Shown here one piece after another: positions 1 through 7,584 of a stretch of DNA of 64,000 nt (position 1 is its first letter; each line of letters starts with the position of its first letter). Made by a program: the position numbers and the translations under genes. The stretch lies in contig NZ_CP159342.1 of NCBI RefSeq assembly GCF_040499845.1, positions 6,386,001 through 6,450,000 of the forward strand, written 5' to 3'. The DNA is from Micromonospora sp. CCTCC AA 2012012. GTDB taxonomy: Bacteria; Actinomycetota; Actinomycetes; Mycobacteriales; Micromonosporaceae. The notes beneath the pieces are model-generated. The model did no database searches. It worked only from the letters and a program-made list of their open reading frames with translations, and was not told the origin of the DNA.

Positions 1-2
1 AG

Positions 3-917
3 ACCGTCCGCCAGGGGCTGCGCCTGGTCGGCCCGCTCGCCGGCGCCGGGCTCTACGCCGCGGTGGGCGGTTGGCTGCTGGTGACACTCGCGATGGCCGG
101 CTTCGGCACCGCCGCCGCGGTGGTCGGCCTGCTCCGGGTCGCCGAGACCCGACCCCCGGCCGGGGAGCTGAGCTGGCCCGCGGAGCTGGGGGCCGGGCTG
201 CGACACCTGGCCGGCGAGCCCGCGCTGCGCCGGGCCCTGGTCGGCTACGGCCTGGGTTCGCTGGTGATGGGTTTCACCGAGTCGCTGATCTTCGCGTACG
301 TCGACCGGGGGCTGCACCGGGACGCCGCGTTCGTCGGCGTGCTGGTCACCGTGCAGGGGATCGGTGGACTGGTCGGCGGCCTGCTCTCGGCCACCGTGGT
401 CCGCCGGGCCGGCGAGGTGGGGGCGTTGGCCGCCGGGGTGACCTTCTTCGGGCCGGCCGCGGTGGCGCTGGCGTACCCGCGGCTCTGGCTCGGCGTGCTG
501 GCGCTGCTGCTGGCCGGGGTGTCGCTGCCGTTGACCATGGTCGGGTTGAACACGCTGGTCCAGCGGCGTACCCCGCCCCGGCTGCTCGGCCGGGTCGCCG
601 CCGCCTCCGACGCCCTGGTCAGCGGTCCGCAGGCGGCCTCCATCGGCACCGGTGCGCTGCTCGTCGGGGTGTTCGACTACCGCCTGCTCTTCGTCCTCGT
701 CGGGGTGGTCACCACGGCGGCCGGCGCGTACCTCTGGCACGGCCGCCGCCTCAGCCCCCCGGCCGCGACCCCCACCCCACCACCGGCCCACCCCGCCCGG
801 ATCCCCTCCCCCCGCCGCCCCACCACCCCCACCCCCCTCGACCCGGCCCCCGCCCCTCCCGCCCTCGGCGTCGATCATGAGGTTGCCGTCACGACACGCC
901 GAGCGGCCGGACGCTGA
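3..917 (+). CDS. MFS transporter, C-terminal part (5' end outside window)
   Basis: This is the last 304 codons of a major facilitator superfamily permease. The reading frame is open from base 3, so the start lies upstream of the window. Alternating hydrophobic segments and short basic loops are visible, with a typical MFS loop (GLVGGLLSATVVRRAGE) near residue 120 of the visible part. The final ~55 residues after the last membrane segment are rich in Pro, Ala and Thr and look disordered. The substrate cannot be told. The gene converges on mrx1 and the two share a hairpin terminator at 990-1022. The MFS fold is clear from hydrophobicity and pattern; any drug-export role would be a guess. Confidence 0.8.
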   Translation, partial: TVRQGLRLVGPLAGAGLYAAVGGWLLVTLAMAGFGTAAAVVGLLRVAETRPPAGELSWPAELGAGLRHLAGEPALRRALVGYGLGSLVMGFTESLIFAYVDRGLHRDAAFVGVLVTVQGIGGLVGGLLSATVVRRAGEVGALAAGVTFFGPAAVALAYPRLWLGVLALLLAGVSLPLTMVGLNTLVQRRTPPRLLGRVAAASDALVSGPQAASIGTGALLVGVFDYRLLFVLVGVVTTAAGAYLWHGRRLSPPAATPTPPPAHPARIPSPRRPTTPTPLDPAPAPPALGVDHEVAVTTRRAAGR

Positions 918-989
918 CTTCATGACCACGGGGCGGCCACTGGTCGGGCGGTGGTCGGCCGGGGGCGGTGGAGGTGGCGGGGACGTGAA

Positions 990-1022
990 AGAGCGGCCGG
1001 CCCGGGACGGGGCGGCCGCTCT
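990..1022. terminator. Hairpin terminator between convergent MFS and mrx1 genes
   Basis: Ten paired bases AGAGCGGCCG (990-999) and CGGCCGCTCT (1013-1022) enclose a 13-nt loop. It lies in the 122-bp gap between two converging genes, so it can serve both strands. There is no long T tract, as is usual in GC-rich actinomycetes. Confidence 0.6.
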
Positions 1023-1039
1023 CTCAGGTGCGGGTGGGG

Positions 1040-1282
1040 TCAGGCGTTGAGGCTGGCGAGGTGCTGCTTGACCTGGGTGATCGAGGGGTTGGTGAGGGCG
1101 CTGCCGTCGGCGAAGCGCAGCGTCGGGACGGTCTGGTTGCCGCCGTTGACGCTCATCACGAACTCGGCGGCCTTCGGGTCCTGCTCGATGTCGACCACGT
1201 CGTACCCGATGCCCTCCCGGTCCAGCTGCGACTTCAGGCGGTGGCAGTAGCCGCACCACGGGGTGGAATACATCGTCAACAT
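1040..1282 (-). CDS. mrx1: Mycoredoxin (glutaredoxin-like), Mrx1 family
   Basis: An 80-residue glutaredoxin-fold protein with the CGYC active site at residues 10-13 and the cis-proline motif TVPTL. Mycoredoxin-1 reduces mycothiol mixed disulfides in the cytoplasm using mycothiol. The match to the mycobacterial Rv3198A family extends through the SVNGGN..VPT segment and the C-terminal FADGS.LTNPS stretch. The ATG at 1282 is chosen because GGAGG sits 7 nt upstream; a longer reading frame to 1324 lacks a ribosome site and would add 14 unconserved residues. It is divergent from uvrD2, the same pairing as in Mycobacterium, which supports orthology. Confidence 0.93.
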   Translation of the reverse strand: MLTMYSTPWCGYCHRLKSQLDREGIGYDVVDIEQDPKAAEFVMSVNGGNQTVPTLRFADGSALTNPSITQVKQHLASLNA

Positions 1283-1372
1283 GCTGAGGTCCTCCAACGA
1301 TCCTGTCCGGCGGCTCACGGTCAAGCCAGGCTATCGGTGCAACGTCGGGGGAGCCTGGGATGATTCCTGGCT

Positions 1373-3535
1373 GTGGTGGTTCACTCTGCGGCGGAACGGG
1401 TGCTGGCCGGGCTGGATCCGGAGCAGCGGGCCGCGGTGACCGCGCCGGCCGGTCCGGTCTGCATCCTGGCCGGCGCCGGCACCGGCAAGACCCGCGCGGT
1501 CACCTCCCGGATCGCCCACCGCGCGCTGACCGGGGACATCTCCGCCCGGCACGTGCTGGCGGTCACCTTCACCGCCCGCGCCGCCGCCGAGATGAGAAGC
1601 CGTCTCACCGTTCTCGGGGTGCCGGGTGTCCAGGCACGCACGTTCCATGCCGCCGCGCTGCGTCAGGTGCGCTACTTCGCCCCCCGGCTGCTGGAGGGGC
1701 GGGCCATGCCCGAGCTGCTCGACAGCAAGGTGCGGGTGGTCACGCTCGCCGCCGCCAAGGTGGGGCTGCGCACCGACCGGGCCGCCGCCCGGGACCTGGC
1801 CGGCGAGATCGAGTGGGCCAAGTCGTCGCTGGTCGAGCCGGGGGAGTACGTGGTCGCCGCGGCCAAGGCGCTGCGCGACACCCCGCACGAGCCGGCCAAG
1901 GTGGCCGAGGTCTTCGCCGCGTACGAGAAGCTCAAGCGCGGCAACGGGGTGATCGACTTCGAGGACATGCTGCGTGCCGCCGTCTGGGGCATCGAGGAGC
2001 ACCCGGACGTCGCCGAGCAGGTACGCGGCCAGTACCGGCACTTCGTGGTCGACGAGTACCAGGACGTCAACCCGCTCCAGCAGCGGCTGCTGGACGCCTG
2101 GCTCGGCGGCCGGGACGACCTCACCGTGGTCGGCGACGCCAGCCAGACGATCTACTCGTTCACCGGGGCCACCTCGTCGTACCTGGTCGACTTCCCGCGC
2201 CGGCACCGCACCGCCACCGTGGTCCGGCTGGTCCGCGACTACCGCTCCACCCCGCAGGTCGTCGGGCTGGCCAACGCGGTGATCTCGCAGGCCCGGGGCA
2301 CCGAGGCCCGGCTGCGGCTGGAGCTGCACGGGCAGCGGCCCGCCGGCCCCGAACCGGAGCTGCGGATCTTCACCGACGAGGCGGCCGAGGCCAACGCGGT
2401 CGCGGCCCGCTGCCGGGTGCTGATCGACGGTGGCACCCCGGCCCGGGAGATCGCCGTGCTGTTCCGGATCAACGCCCAGTCCGAGGCGTACGAGAAGGCG
2501 CTCACCGAGGCGCAGGTGCCGTACGTGGTGCAGGGGGCGGAGCGCTTCTTCGAACGACCCGAGGTGCGTCAGGCGATGGTGGCGCTGCGGGCCGCCACCC
2601 GCTCCATCCCGGGGGAGACGCCGCTGCCGACCGCCGTGGTCGAGGGCCTCTCCGCCGTCGGCTGGGCACCGGACGCCGCCCCGGCCGGCGGTGCCGCCCG
2701 GGAGCGCTGGGAGGCGCTCGCCGCCCTGGTCCAGCTCGCCGAGGAGTACGCCTCGACGCCCGAGGTGCTGCCCATCGGCGAGGCCGCCGCGGTCGAGCGG
2801 CCGGTGACCCTGGGCGACTTCAACGACGAGCTGGCCCGCCGGGCCGCCCAGCAGCACGTACCCACCGTCGAGGGGGTGACCCTGGCCTCGCTGCACTCCG
2901 CCAAGGGCCTCGAATGGGACGCGGTCTTCCTGGTCGGCCTCGCCGAGGGCACCCTCCCCACCGTGTACGCGAAGACCGCCGAGCAGGTCGAGGAGGAGCG
3001 ACGGCTGCTCTACGTCGGGATCACCCGGGCGCGGGAGTGGCTCTGGCTGTCGTACGCCGCGGCCCGCTCGCCGGGCGGACGGGCCCGGCGGCCGTCCCGC
3101 TTCCTGCCGCAGCTCGACCGCTCGGGGGGCGGCACGGAACGGGCCGGCGCCGGCGCGGCGAAGCGGGTCGAGCGGCGGCGCAACCAGATCGTCTCCTGCC
3201 GGATCTGCGGCGCGACCCTGCTCGGCGGCGCGGACCGCAAGCTGGGGCGCTGCCCGACCTGCCCCTCCGACCTCGACGAGGAGCTGTACGAGCGGCTGCT
3301 CGACTGGCGGCGGCGGGTGGCCGGCGCGCAGAAGGTGCCGGCGTACGTGGTCTTCACCGACGCCACGTTGACCGCGCTGGCCGAGCGGAAGCCGGGGCGG
3401 GCCGAGGAGCTGATCGCGATCGCCGGCATCGGACCACGCAAACTGGGCCTTTACGGCGACACGGTCCTCGCCCTGGTGGGAGGCGCGTCGGTCGACGATG
3501 TCTGCCCGGAGAAAACTTTCGAAATCGAGTCGTAA
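1373..3535 (+). CDS. uvrD2: ATP-dependent DNA helicase UvrD2
   Basis: A 720-residue superfamily 1 helicase. Walker A is GAGTGKT (Lys39) and motif II is DEYQD near residue 227; motif IV-VI sequences include TLASLHSAKGLEWDAVFLVGL and LLYVGITRAR. The C-terminal part has a four-Cys motif (CRIC...CPTC, about 608-632) and an HRDC domain (about 640-710), the arrangement that defines mycobacterial UvrD2. It is a 3'-5' helicase; in mycobacteria UvrD2 is essential and its exact repair role is debated. The start is a GTG at 1373 and the ribosome site is weak. The whiB7 promoter overlaps its 3' end. Confidence 0.95.
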   Translation: MVVHSAAERVLAGLDPEQRAAVTAPAGPVCILAGAGTGKTRAVTSRIAHRALTGDISARHVLAVTFTARAAAEMRSRLTVLGVPGVQARTFHAAALRQVRYFAPRLLEGRAMPELLDSKVRVVTLAAAKVGLRTDRAAARDLAGEIEWAKSSLVEPGEYVVAAAKALRDTPHEPAKVAEVFAAYEKLKRGNGVIDFEDMLRAAVWGIEEHPDVAEQVRGQYRHFVVDEYQDVNPLQQRLLDAWLGGRDDLTVVGDASQTIYSFTGATSSYLVDFPRRHRTATVVRLVRDYRSTPQVVGLANAVISQARGTEARLRLELHGQRPAGPEPELRIFTDEAAEANAVAARCRVLIDGGTPAREIAVLFRINAQSEAYEKALTEAQVPYVVQGAERFFERPEVRQAMVALRAATRSIPGETPLPTAVVEGLSAVGWAPDAAPAGGAARERWEALAALVQLAEEYASTPEVLPIGEAAAVERPVTLGDFNDELARRAAQQHVPTVEGVTLASLHSAKGLEWDAVFLVGLAEGTLPTVYAKTAEQVEEERRLLYVGITRAREWLWLSYAAARSPGGRARRPSRFLPQLDRSGGGTERAGAGAAKRVERRRNQIVSCRICGATLLGGADRKLGRCPTCPSDLDEELYERLLDWRRRVAGAQKVPAYVVFTDATLTALAERKPGRAEELIAIAGIGPRKLGLYGDTVLALVGGASVDDVCPEKTFEIES

Positions 3536-3571
3536 ATTCGTTTGCCCTCGCCCCGGCGCGAGGAATAGCCT
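3533..3571 (+). promoter_or_regulatory. Candidate whiB7 promoter
   Basis: TTGCCC (3542-3547) and TAGCCT (3566-3571) are 18 bp apart, and an A/T-rich run (3533-3543) abuts the -35 box. WhiB7 is known to bind A/T-rich DNA just upstream of -35 elements at its own promoter, so this arrangement fits autoregulation. The promoter begins at the uvrD2 stop codon and would give a leader of about 470 nt before whiB7. Confidence 0.6.
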
Positions 3572-3660
3572 CAGGACACACCACGCGAGCGGCGCCATTC
3601 CGGCTGCTCACGGGGGTCGGGTCCAGAGTCGACATGAGGAACGTGAGGGGGGTGGCAGCA

Positions 3661-3915
3661 ATGGAGATCTTCAACTATGAGCTTCCGGCGGCGATGCCAG
3701 CTGCCCACGCTCCGCTGTCGGCTGTCCGGGTGGTCCTTGCCGCTCGGCCGTCGGTTCCGCAGGTGCACCAGGTCCAGGCTCAGGCCGAGCTGAACCTGAC
3801 CGTTGCGCCGCTGGCCGGAATCGAGGGGACCAGTGGCTTCACGGGCAAGGGCATCGACAGCGCCAAGAAGCGCACGGATGTCCGCGGCGTTCCACCTCGA
3901 GGGAGACCGGTCTGA
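3661..3915 (+). CDS. uORF / small protein in the whiB7 leader
   Basis: An 84-residue reading frame starting MEIFNYELPAAMP and ending with a basic KKRTDVRGVPPRGRPV tail. A G-rich ribosome-site-like run precedes the ATG at 3661; an in-frame ATG at 3634 is a poorer choice. No domain is recognised. Its position is the notable part: its stop codon lies inside the left arm of a small hairpin (3909-3925) and 23 nt before the intrinsic terminator at 3939. whiB7 leaders in other actinobacteria carry uORFs whose stalled translation prevents termination, so this frame is best read as the regulatory uORF. It may also make a real small protein; sequence alone cannot tell. Confidence 0.65.
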   Translation: MEIFNYELPAAMPAAHAPLSAVRVVLAARPSVPQVHQVQAQAELNLTVAPLAGIEGTSGFTGKGIDSAKKRTDVRGVPPRGRPV

Positions 3916-3983
3916 TCTTCAGACCACCGGCTCACCTCGAGGCCGCGGAACCCGCTCACCGGGATCCGCGGCCTCAGTTTTTT
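3881..3983 (+). promoter_or_regulatory. whiB7 attenuator with alternative pairings
   Basis: The terminator is an 11-bp stem (3939-3949 with 3965-3975) continued by CCCG/CGGG (3951-3954 with 3960-3963), followed by a six-T tract (3978-3983). Upstream TCCGCGG at 3881-3887, inside the uORF, is the same sequence as the start of the terminator's right arm. It can therefore pair with CCGCGGA at 3943-3949 and disrupt the terminator. A separate hairpin GGTCTG/CAGACC (3909-3925) spans the uORF stop codon. A ten-base direct repeat CACCTCGAGG occurs at 3893 and 3933. This layout matches ribosome-controlled attenuation of whiB7. Confidence 0.75.
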
Positions 3984-4046
3984 GCCCGTCGAAGTACGTC
4001 GGAATTGCGATCCACGAGATCGAAGTGAGAGAGAGGTGACCGGGCG

Positions 4047-4412
4047 ATGAGTCTGGCGTTGGCCCCGCTCGACGCAGATGTCGAGGTGGAGGCGAACCTG
4101 CCCTGCCGGAAGTTCGACCCCGACCTGTGGTTCTCCGACCAGCCCGCCGAGCTGGAGTTGGCCAAGTCGCTCTGCGGGGACTGCCCGCTGCGCGTCGAGT
4201 GCCTCGCCGGTGCGGTGGAGCGGGCCGAGCCCTGGGGCGTCTGGGGCGGCGAGATCTTCGAGCGTGGCGCGGTCGTCCCGCGCAAGCGGCCCCGTGGCCG
4301 TCCGCGCAAGGAGGACCTCGCCCGTGACGCCCAGCTCCGGGTCGAGGCCGAGGCGCGACTGGCGGCCAGTGGGCTGCCCGATTCGCGTCACACGGTCCGG
4401 CTGGCGGCCTGA
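4047..4412 (+). CDS. whiB7: WhiB7 redox/antibiotic-responsive transcription factor
   Basis: A 121-residue WhiB protein. The iron-sulfur cysteines are C20, C43, C46 and C52, followed by the GVWGGE turn (64-69). The WhiB7-defining AT-hook RGRPRK is at 83-88. WhiB7 partners the primary sigma factor and turns on intrinsic antibiotic resistance genes. The ATG at 4047 has a good AGAGAGGTGA ribosome site. It is preceded by a long leader with uORF and terminator and flanked by uvrD2 and an ABC1 gene, the same neighbourhood as in Mycobacterium. The C-terminal extension after the AT-hook (about 30 residues) is longer than in the mycobacterial protein. Confidence 0.95.
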   Translation: MSLALAPLDADVEVEANLPCRKFDPDLWFSDQPAELELAKSLCGDCPLRVECLAGAVERAEPWGVWGGEIFERGAVVPRKRPRGRPRKEDLARDAQLRVEAEARLAASGLPDSRHTVRLAA

Positions 4413-4472
4413 CAACTTCCCGTTCCACACGTCCCCGCCGGTGTCCCACCGGCCGAGAGAGAGCCGAGATCC

Positions 4473-4649
4473 ATGATCCACCTGCCGAACGGAACCGAGA
4501 TGCAACTACTCCACGAAGCGTTGTCCCGGGCTCGAATGCCCCGGCCTCAGGCCGGTCGTACCACCACGAGCACTGAGGCAACCCCTTCCGCCCGTACCGT
4601 CGCGATGCAAAGCCGCAGCAAGTCGGCCCGCGACCTGGGCGTTCTCTAG
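4473..4649 (+). CDS. Small hypothetical protein downstream of whiB7
   Basis: A 58-codon frame starting MIHLPNGTEMQLLHEALSRA and ending SRSKSARDLGVL. A purine-rich GAGAGAGAG ribosome-site-like run precedes the ATG. It lies 60 bp after whiB7 and ends 13 bp before a strong terminator, so it is probably cotranscribed with whiB7. The N-terminal part can form an amphipathic helix and the rest is Ser/Thr/Arg rich. No domain is recognised. It might be a small regulatory partner, but nothing in the sequence shows that. Moderate confidence rests on the start context and on how it fills the gap. Confidence 0.5.
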   Translation: MIHLPNGTEMQLLHEALSRARMPRPQAGRTTTSTEATPSARTVAMQSRSKSARDLGVL

Positions 4650-4661
4650 TCCCTACCAGCA

Positions 4662-4698
4662 CGAGGGGCGGTGGCCGGTTTCCGGCCACCGCCCCTCG
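4662..4698. terminator. Strong bidirectional hairpin terminator
   Basis: A perfect 17-bp stem (4662-4678 with 4682-4698) with a TTT loop separates the whiB7 unit from the converging ABC1 gene. Confidence 0.8.
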
Positions 4699-4728
4699 GC
4701 GTCTCCGTGTCGCGCGGGGCGTCGTCGC

Positions 4729-6075
4729 TCAGGCGACCGGGGCGAAACCGGGCAGCCAGCGCTCCAGGATGGCCCGGTAGGGCGCCTTCGCCTCCAACTG
4801 GCAGAGCACCCCGATCGACCCCAGCGTCACCCGGTGGATCAGCAGGTACGACGGCGGCAGGTTGAGCTGCCGGCTGAGCTGGAAGGCGGGCGAGCGGGGG
4901 CTGGCCAGCCGGGTCGCCTCGGCGCGGAGCCACGCCCGGGTGAACCGGAACTCCTCCTCGGCGACCGGGGCCAGCATCGGCTGGATGTATTCCAGCAGCG
5001 CCTGCGCGTCGATCGACTCTGTCTGGCTGACGAAGCCCTCCTCGCGCAGCCCGCTGACCAGCCCGTCCGCGTCGCCGCGCAGCGCCATGCCGGCCAACCG
5101 GCCGATCGGCTCGGGGGTGCCCTCGGGCATCCGGGCCACGGCGCCGAAGTCGATGACCCCGAGCCGACCGTCGGGGAGCAGCCGGAAGTTGCCCGGGTGC
5201 GGGTCGGCGTGGAGCAGGCCCGCCCGCATCGGCGCGGAGAGGTGCAGCACGGCCATCAGCCGCCCGGCCTCGTCGCGCTCCTCCTCGCTGCCCTCCCGGA
5301 TGATCGCGGAGAGCGGCGTCCCCTCGATCCACTCGGTGACCAGGAGCCGGGGTGCGGCGTGCAGCACCTCCGGGATGAAGATCTCCGGATCGTCCGCGTA
5401 CGCCGCCGCGAAGGCGCGCTGCGACTCGGCCTCCAGCTCGTAGTCCAGCTCCTCGGTGATCCGCTCGCGCAGCTCGACCAGGAGCGGCTTGACGTCCAGG
5501 CCGGGCTGGATGGCCCGGAACATGCCGCCCAGCCGGGAGAGCTGCTTGAGGTCGGAGAGCAGGGCCTCACCGGCACCCGGGTACTGGATCTTGACAGCCA
5601 CGTCGCGGTGGTTCGGGGCGCCGGTCGGGCCGTACCCCGGGTCGCGCCAGACGGCGCGGTGCACCTGACCGATGCTCGCCGCGGCGGCCGGGGTGTCGTC
5701 GAACTCCACGAAACGGTCCCGCCACTCGGGCCCGAGCTGCTCGGCGAGCACCTTGTGCACGGTCGACGCGGGCAGCGGCGGGGCGGCCTCCTGGAGTTTG
5801 GTGAGTGCCTGCCGGTAGGGGGCGGCGACCTCCTCGGGCAGCGCCGCCTCGAAGACCGACAGGGCCTGCCCGAACTTCATCGCACCGCCCTTGAGCTGGC
5901 CCAGGACGCTGAAGAGCTGTTCGGCGGTGCGTTGCTGGATCTCGGCGGAGATGACGTCGGACGCGAGCCCGGTGACCCGCTTGCCCATCCCGAGGACGGT
6001 CCGACCGGCGAAGCCGAGCGGCAGGGCGGCGAGCTTGGCGGTCCGGGACACGGCCCGGCGCGGGATGTCGGTCAC
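4729..6075 (-). CDS. ABC1/UbiB-family atypical protein kinase-like protein
   Basis: A 448-residue ABC1/AarF/UbiB protein. Family signatures are K-x-GQ (MKFGQALSVFE near residue 67), the alanine-rich loop AAAASIGQVHRAV, the nucleotide-binding lysine in VAVKIQYP, the catalytic-type HADPHPGNF and the metal-binding VIDFG. Bacterial members support quinone lipid biosynthesis, probably as ATPases, and act at the membrane face. The GTG at 6075 is preferred over the longer frame to 6165 because it overlaps the upstream ThiF-like stop codon in a GTGA and gives a length close to mycobacterial Rv3197 (about 447 residues). It is translationally coupled to the ThiF-like gene. The substrate is unknown. Confidence 0.85.
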   Translation of the reverse strand: MTDIPRRAVSRTAKLAALPLGFAGRTVLGMGKRVTGLASDVISAEIQQRTAEQLFSVLGQLKGGAMKFGQALSVFEAALPEEVAAPYRQALTKLQEAAPPLPASTVHKVLAEQLGPEWRDRFVEFDDTPAAAASIGQVHRAVWRDPGYGPTGAPNHRDVAVKIQYPGAGEALLSDLKQLSRLGGMFRAIQPGLDVKPLLVELRERITEELDYELEAESQRAFAAAYADDPEIFIPEVLHAAPRLLVTEWIEGTPLSAIIREGSEEERDEAGRLMAVLHLSAPMRAGLLHADPHPGNFRLLPDGRLGVIDFGAVARMPEGTPEPIGRLAGMALRGDADGLVSGLREEGFVSQTESIDAQALLEYIQPMLAPVAEEEFRFTRAWLRAEATRLASPRSPAFQLSRQLNLPPSYLLIHRVTLGSIGVLCQLEAKAPYRAILERWLPGFAPVA

Positions 6076-7208
6076 TCGGCCATTGTTACCGACTCGGGGG
6101 GTCGGCTGCTGCTCCGTGGCGGGTAGCGGTTGACGCTGACCCGGGGACGACGCTCGCCGGAGCACCCGCAGGAGGGATGCGGGGGCCAGCTCCGCCGCCG
6201 GTGCCGGCCGGCGGCACCCACCTCGACCGCGCTGCCGAGGGTCTCCGGGCTGCCCCCGTCGAGGTGCGCCAGCGCCTCGGCCGCCGCGTACGCCCCGGCC
6301 GCGAGGAGGGTGGTGGCCGCCGCGGCCTGGTCCGCCGGGTCGACGGCGGCGAGCTGGGCGGCGAGGGCCGGCCAGTCCGGATCACGGTCGATCCGGTGCA
6401 GGTCGAGGCAGTTCAGGCAGGGCCCCACCGGCGGCCGGACGAGTGGGCCGACGACCGGTACGCCGCCGCGCAGGCCGACCAGCAGGTGCGGCTGGCGACG
6501 CCGGGCGTGCCGGGCGGCGATCAGGGCGGCGGGCCGGTCGGTGCCCAGGTGGACGACCAGGTCGACCCGGCCGTGTCGCAGCGGGCGGGTGTCCGTGCCC
6601 GGCGCGGTGCCGCCGAGCACCTCGCGCAGCGCGGCGGCCAGCGGCCGACCGACGTCCGCCGCCGACAGCCCGGTGCCGACCAGGTCACCGGGGCGGACCG
6701 GGCCGGCGAGGTCGGGGTCGACCTGGCCGACGCCCGCCTGCGCCAGCGCCACCGCGATCGGCCCGCCCAGCCGCCCGGCGCCGGTGACCAGCACCCGGGC
6801 GCTGCGGCGTCGCCGGAGCACCTGGGCGGGAGTGCCGGGCAGTCCCGCGGCGTCCAGCGCCAGCGCGCCGGCCTCACCGGCCAGTCGGGCCCGGACCGGG
6901 CCGGCCAGGTCGCGGGGGAGCAGGGTGTGCGCGGGCACCACCAGTCCGGCGGCGTGCAGCGCGTCGAGCAGGACCCGCGCGTCGTCGGCCGGCACGTCCG
7001 CCTCGGTGAGGACACCGCGCTCGCTGCGGGTGCCGTCGAGCAGGTCGAGCAGCCGGGCCGCGCGGGGATCAGCCACCTCCAGCAGGACCGCCCGGCCCGG
7101 TTCGACGCCGAGTTGGAGGGTGTGCCGGTCGCGCCACAGCCGGGCCAGGCCGGGCAGCAGGGTGGGACGGGTGAGGGCGGCGCGGGCCGGGGGCGCGAGA
7201 CGTGTCAT
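6072..7208 (-). CDS. ThiF/E1-like protein (Rv3196-type)
   Basis: A 378-residue protein with a Rossmann ThiF-type domain. The nucleotide loop is VLVTGAGRLGGPIAVAL (near residue 138). Cysteines that could hold zinc are PCLNC in the middle and SCGC near the C-terminus. The N-terminal ~130 residues look like a winged or peptide-clamp region. E1-like enzymes adenylate C-termini or carry small proteins, but no ubiquitin-like or leader-peptide partner is visible here. Start choice is uncertain: ATG 7208 is used, ATG 7232 is an alternative with a too-close GGAGAG. The stop overlaps the ABC1 start (GTGA). Three DnaA-box-like 9-mers lie just upstream. Confidence 0.7.
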   Translation of the reverse strand: MTRLAPPARAALTRPTLLPGLARLWRDRHTLQLGVEPGRAVLLEVADPRAARLLDLLDGTRSERGVLTEADVPADDARVLLDALHAAGLVVPAHTLLPRDLAGPVRARLAGEAGALALDAAGLPGTPAQVLRRRRSARVLVTGAGRLGGPIAVALAQAGVGQVDPDLAGPVRPGDLVGTGLSAADVGRPLAAALREVLGGTAPGTDTRPLRHGRVDLVVHLGTDRPAALIAARHARRRQPHLLVGLRGGVPVVGPLVRPPVGPCLNCLDLHRIDRDPDWPALAAQLAAVDPADQAAAATTLLAAGAYAAAEALAHLDGGSPETLGSAVEVGAAGRHRRRSWPPHPSCGCSGERRPRVSVNRYPPRSSSRPPESVTMAE

Positions 7209-7247
7209 GGCACGAATCGTTACCGCGTCCATGCTCTCCGTGGATCG

Positions 7248-7309
7248 TTGTCCACAGGTGGGCATCGCTGTATCCAGCGCTGTCCACAGGAAAAGCCGGG
7301 TTGTCCACA
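7248..7309 (+). promoter_or_regulatory. Cluster of three DnaA-box-like 9-mers
   Basis: TTGTCCACA at 7248-7256, CTGTCCACA at 7280-7288 and TTGTCCACA at 7301-7309 lie in the same orientation within 62 bp. TTGTCCACA is the usual DnaA box of GC-rich actinomycetes. They sit directly upstream of the ThiF-like gene start, and no replication-origin genes are nearby, so a DnaA-titrating or DnaA-regulated site is more likely than an origin. Confidence 0.6.
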
Positions 7310-7364
7310 ACCGGCCGGTAACTCTGTCCGGCAGCCGACAACGGCCCCCGACCACCGGAAACGC

Positions 7365-7403
7365 AACGGGGGAGGGGTGGCCGTGGGCCACCCCTCCCCC
7401 GTT
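7365..7403 (-). terminator. Terminator of the DUF5679 gene
   Basis: A perfect 18-bp stem (7365-7382 with 7386-7403) with a three-base loop lies 14 bp past the stop codon of the small zinc-ribbon gene. Confidence 0.75.
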
Positions 7404-7416
7404 CGATCCGGACGGA

Positions 7417-7584
7417 TCAGACCTTCGCCTTGCCGAGAATGCGGTTCACTGTTGTGCCGCAGACCGGGCACTTGCCCTTGGCCATGTTCATGCCGGTCTT
7501 GGAGACCTCGACGTGTCCCTCGAAGTCCCGCTTCTCCTTGCACTTGACGCAGTAACCGTTGTAGGTCTGGGCCTGGTCGGCCAC
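7417..7584 (-). CDS. Small zinc-ribbon protein, DUF5679 family
   Basis: A 55-residue protein with two Cys pairs, YCVKCKEKR near residue 11 and GKCPVCGTT near residue 38, that should bind one zinc. The rest is basic and ends GKAKV. The family is conserved in actinobacteria and annotated DUF5679; its function is unknown, though size and charge suggest RNA or ribosome contact. The GTG at 7584 is chosen because AGGAGGG lies 5-6 nt upstream. The open frame continues upstream to 7680 without a ribosome site. It is monocistronic with its own terminator. Confidence 0.85.
   Translation of the reverse strand: MADQAQTYNGYCVKCKEKRDFEGHVEVSKTGMNMAKGKCPVCGTTVNRILGKAKV

Noticed and set aside
1331..3598. 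Long reverse-strand frame opposite uvrD2
   Set aside because: Shadow of uvrD2; no recognisable domain and Pro/Arg/Gly/His-rich composition.
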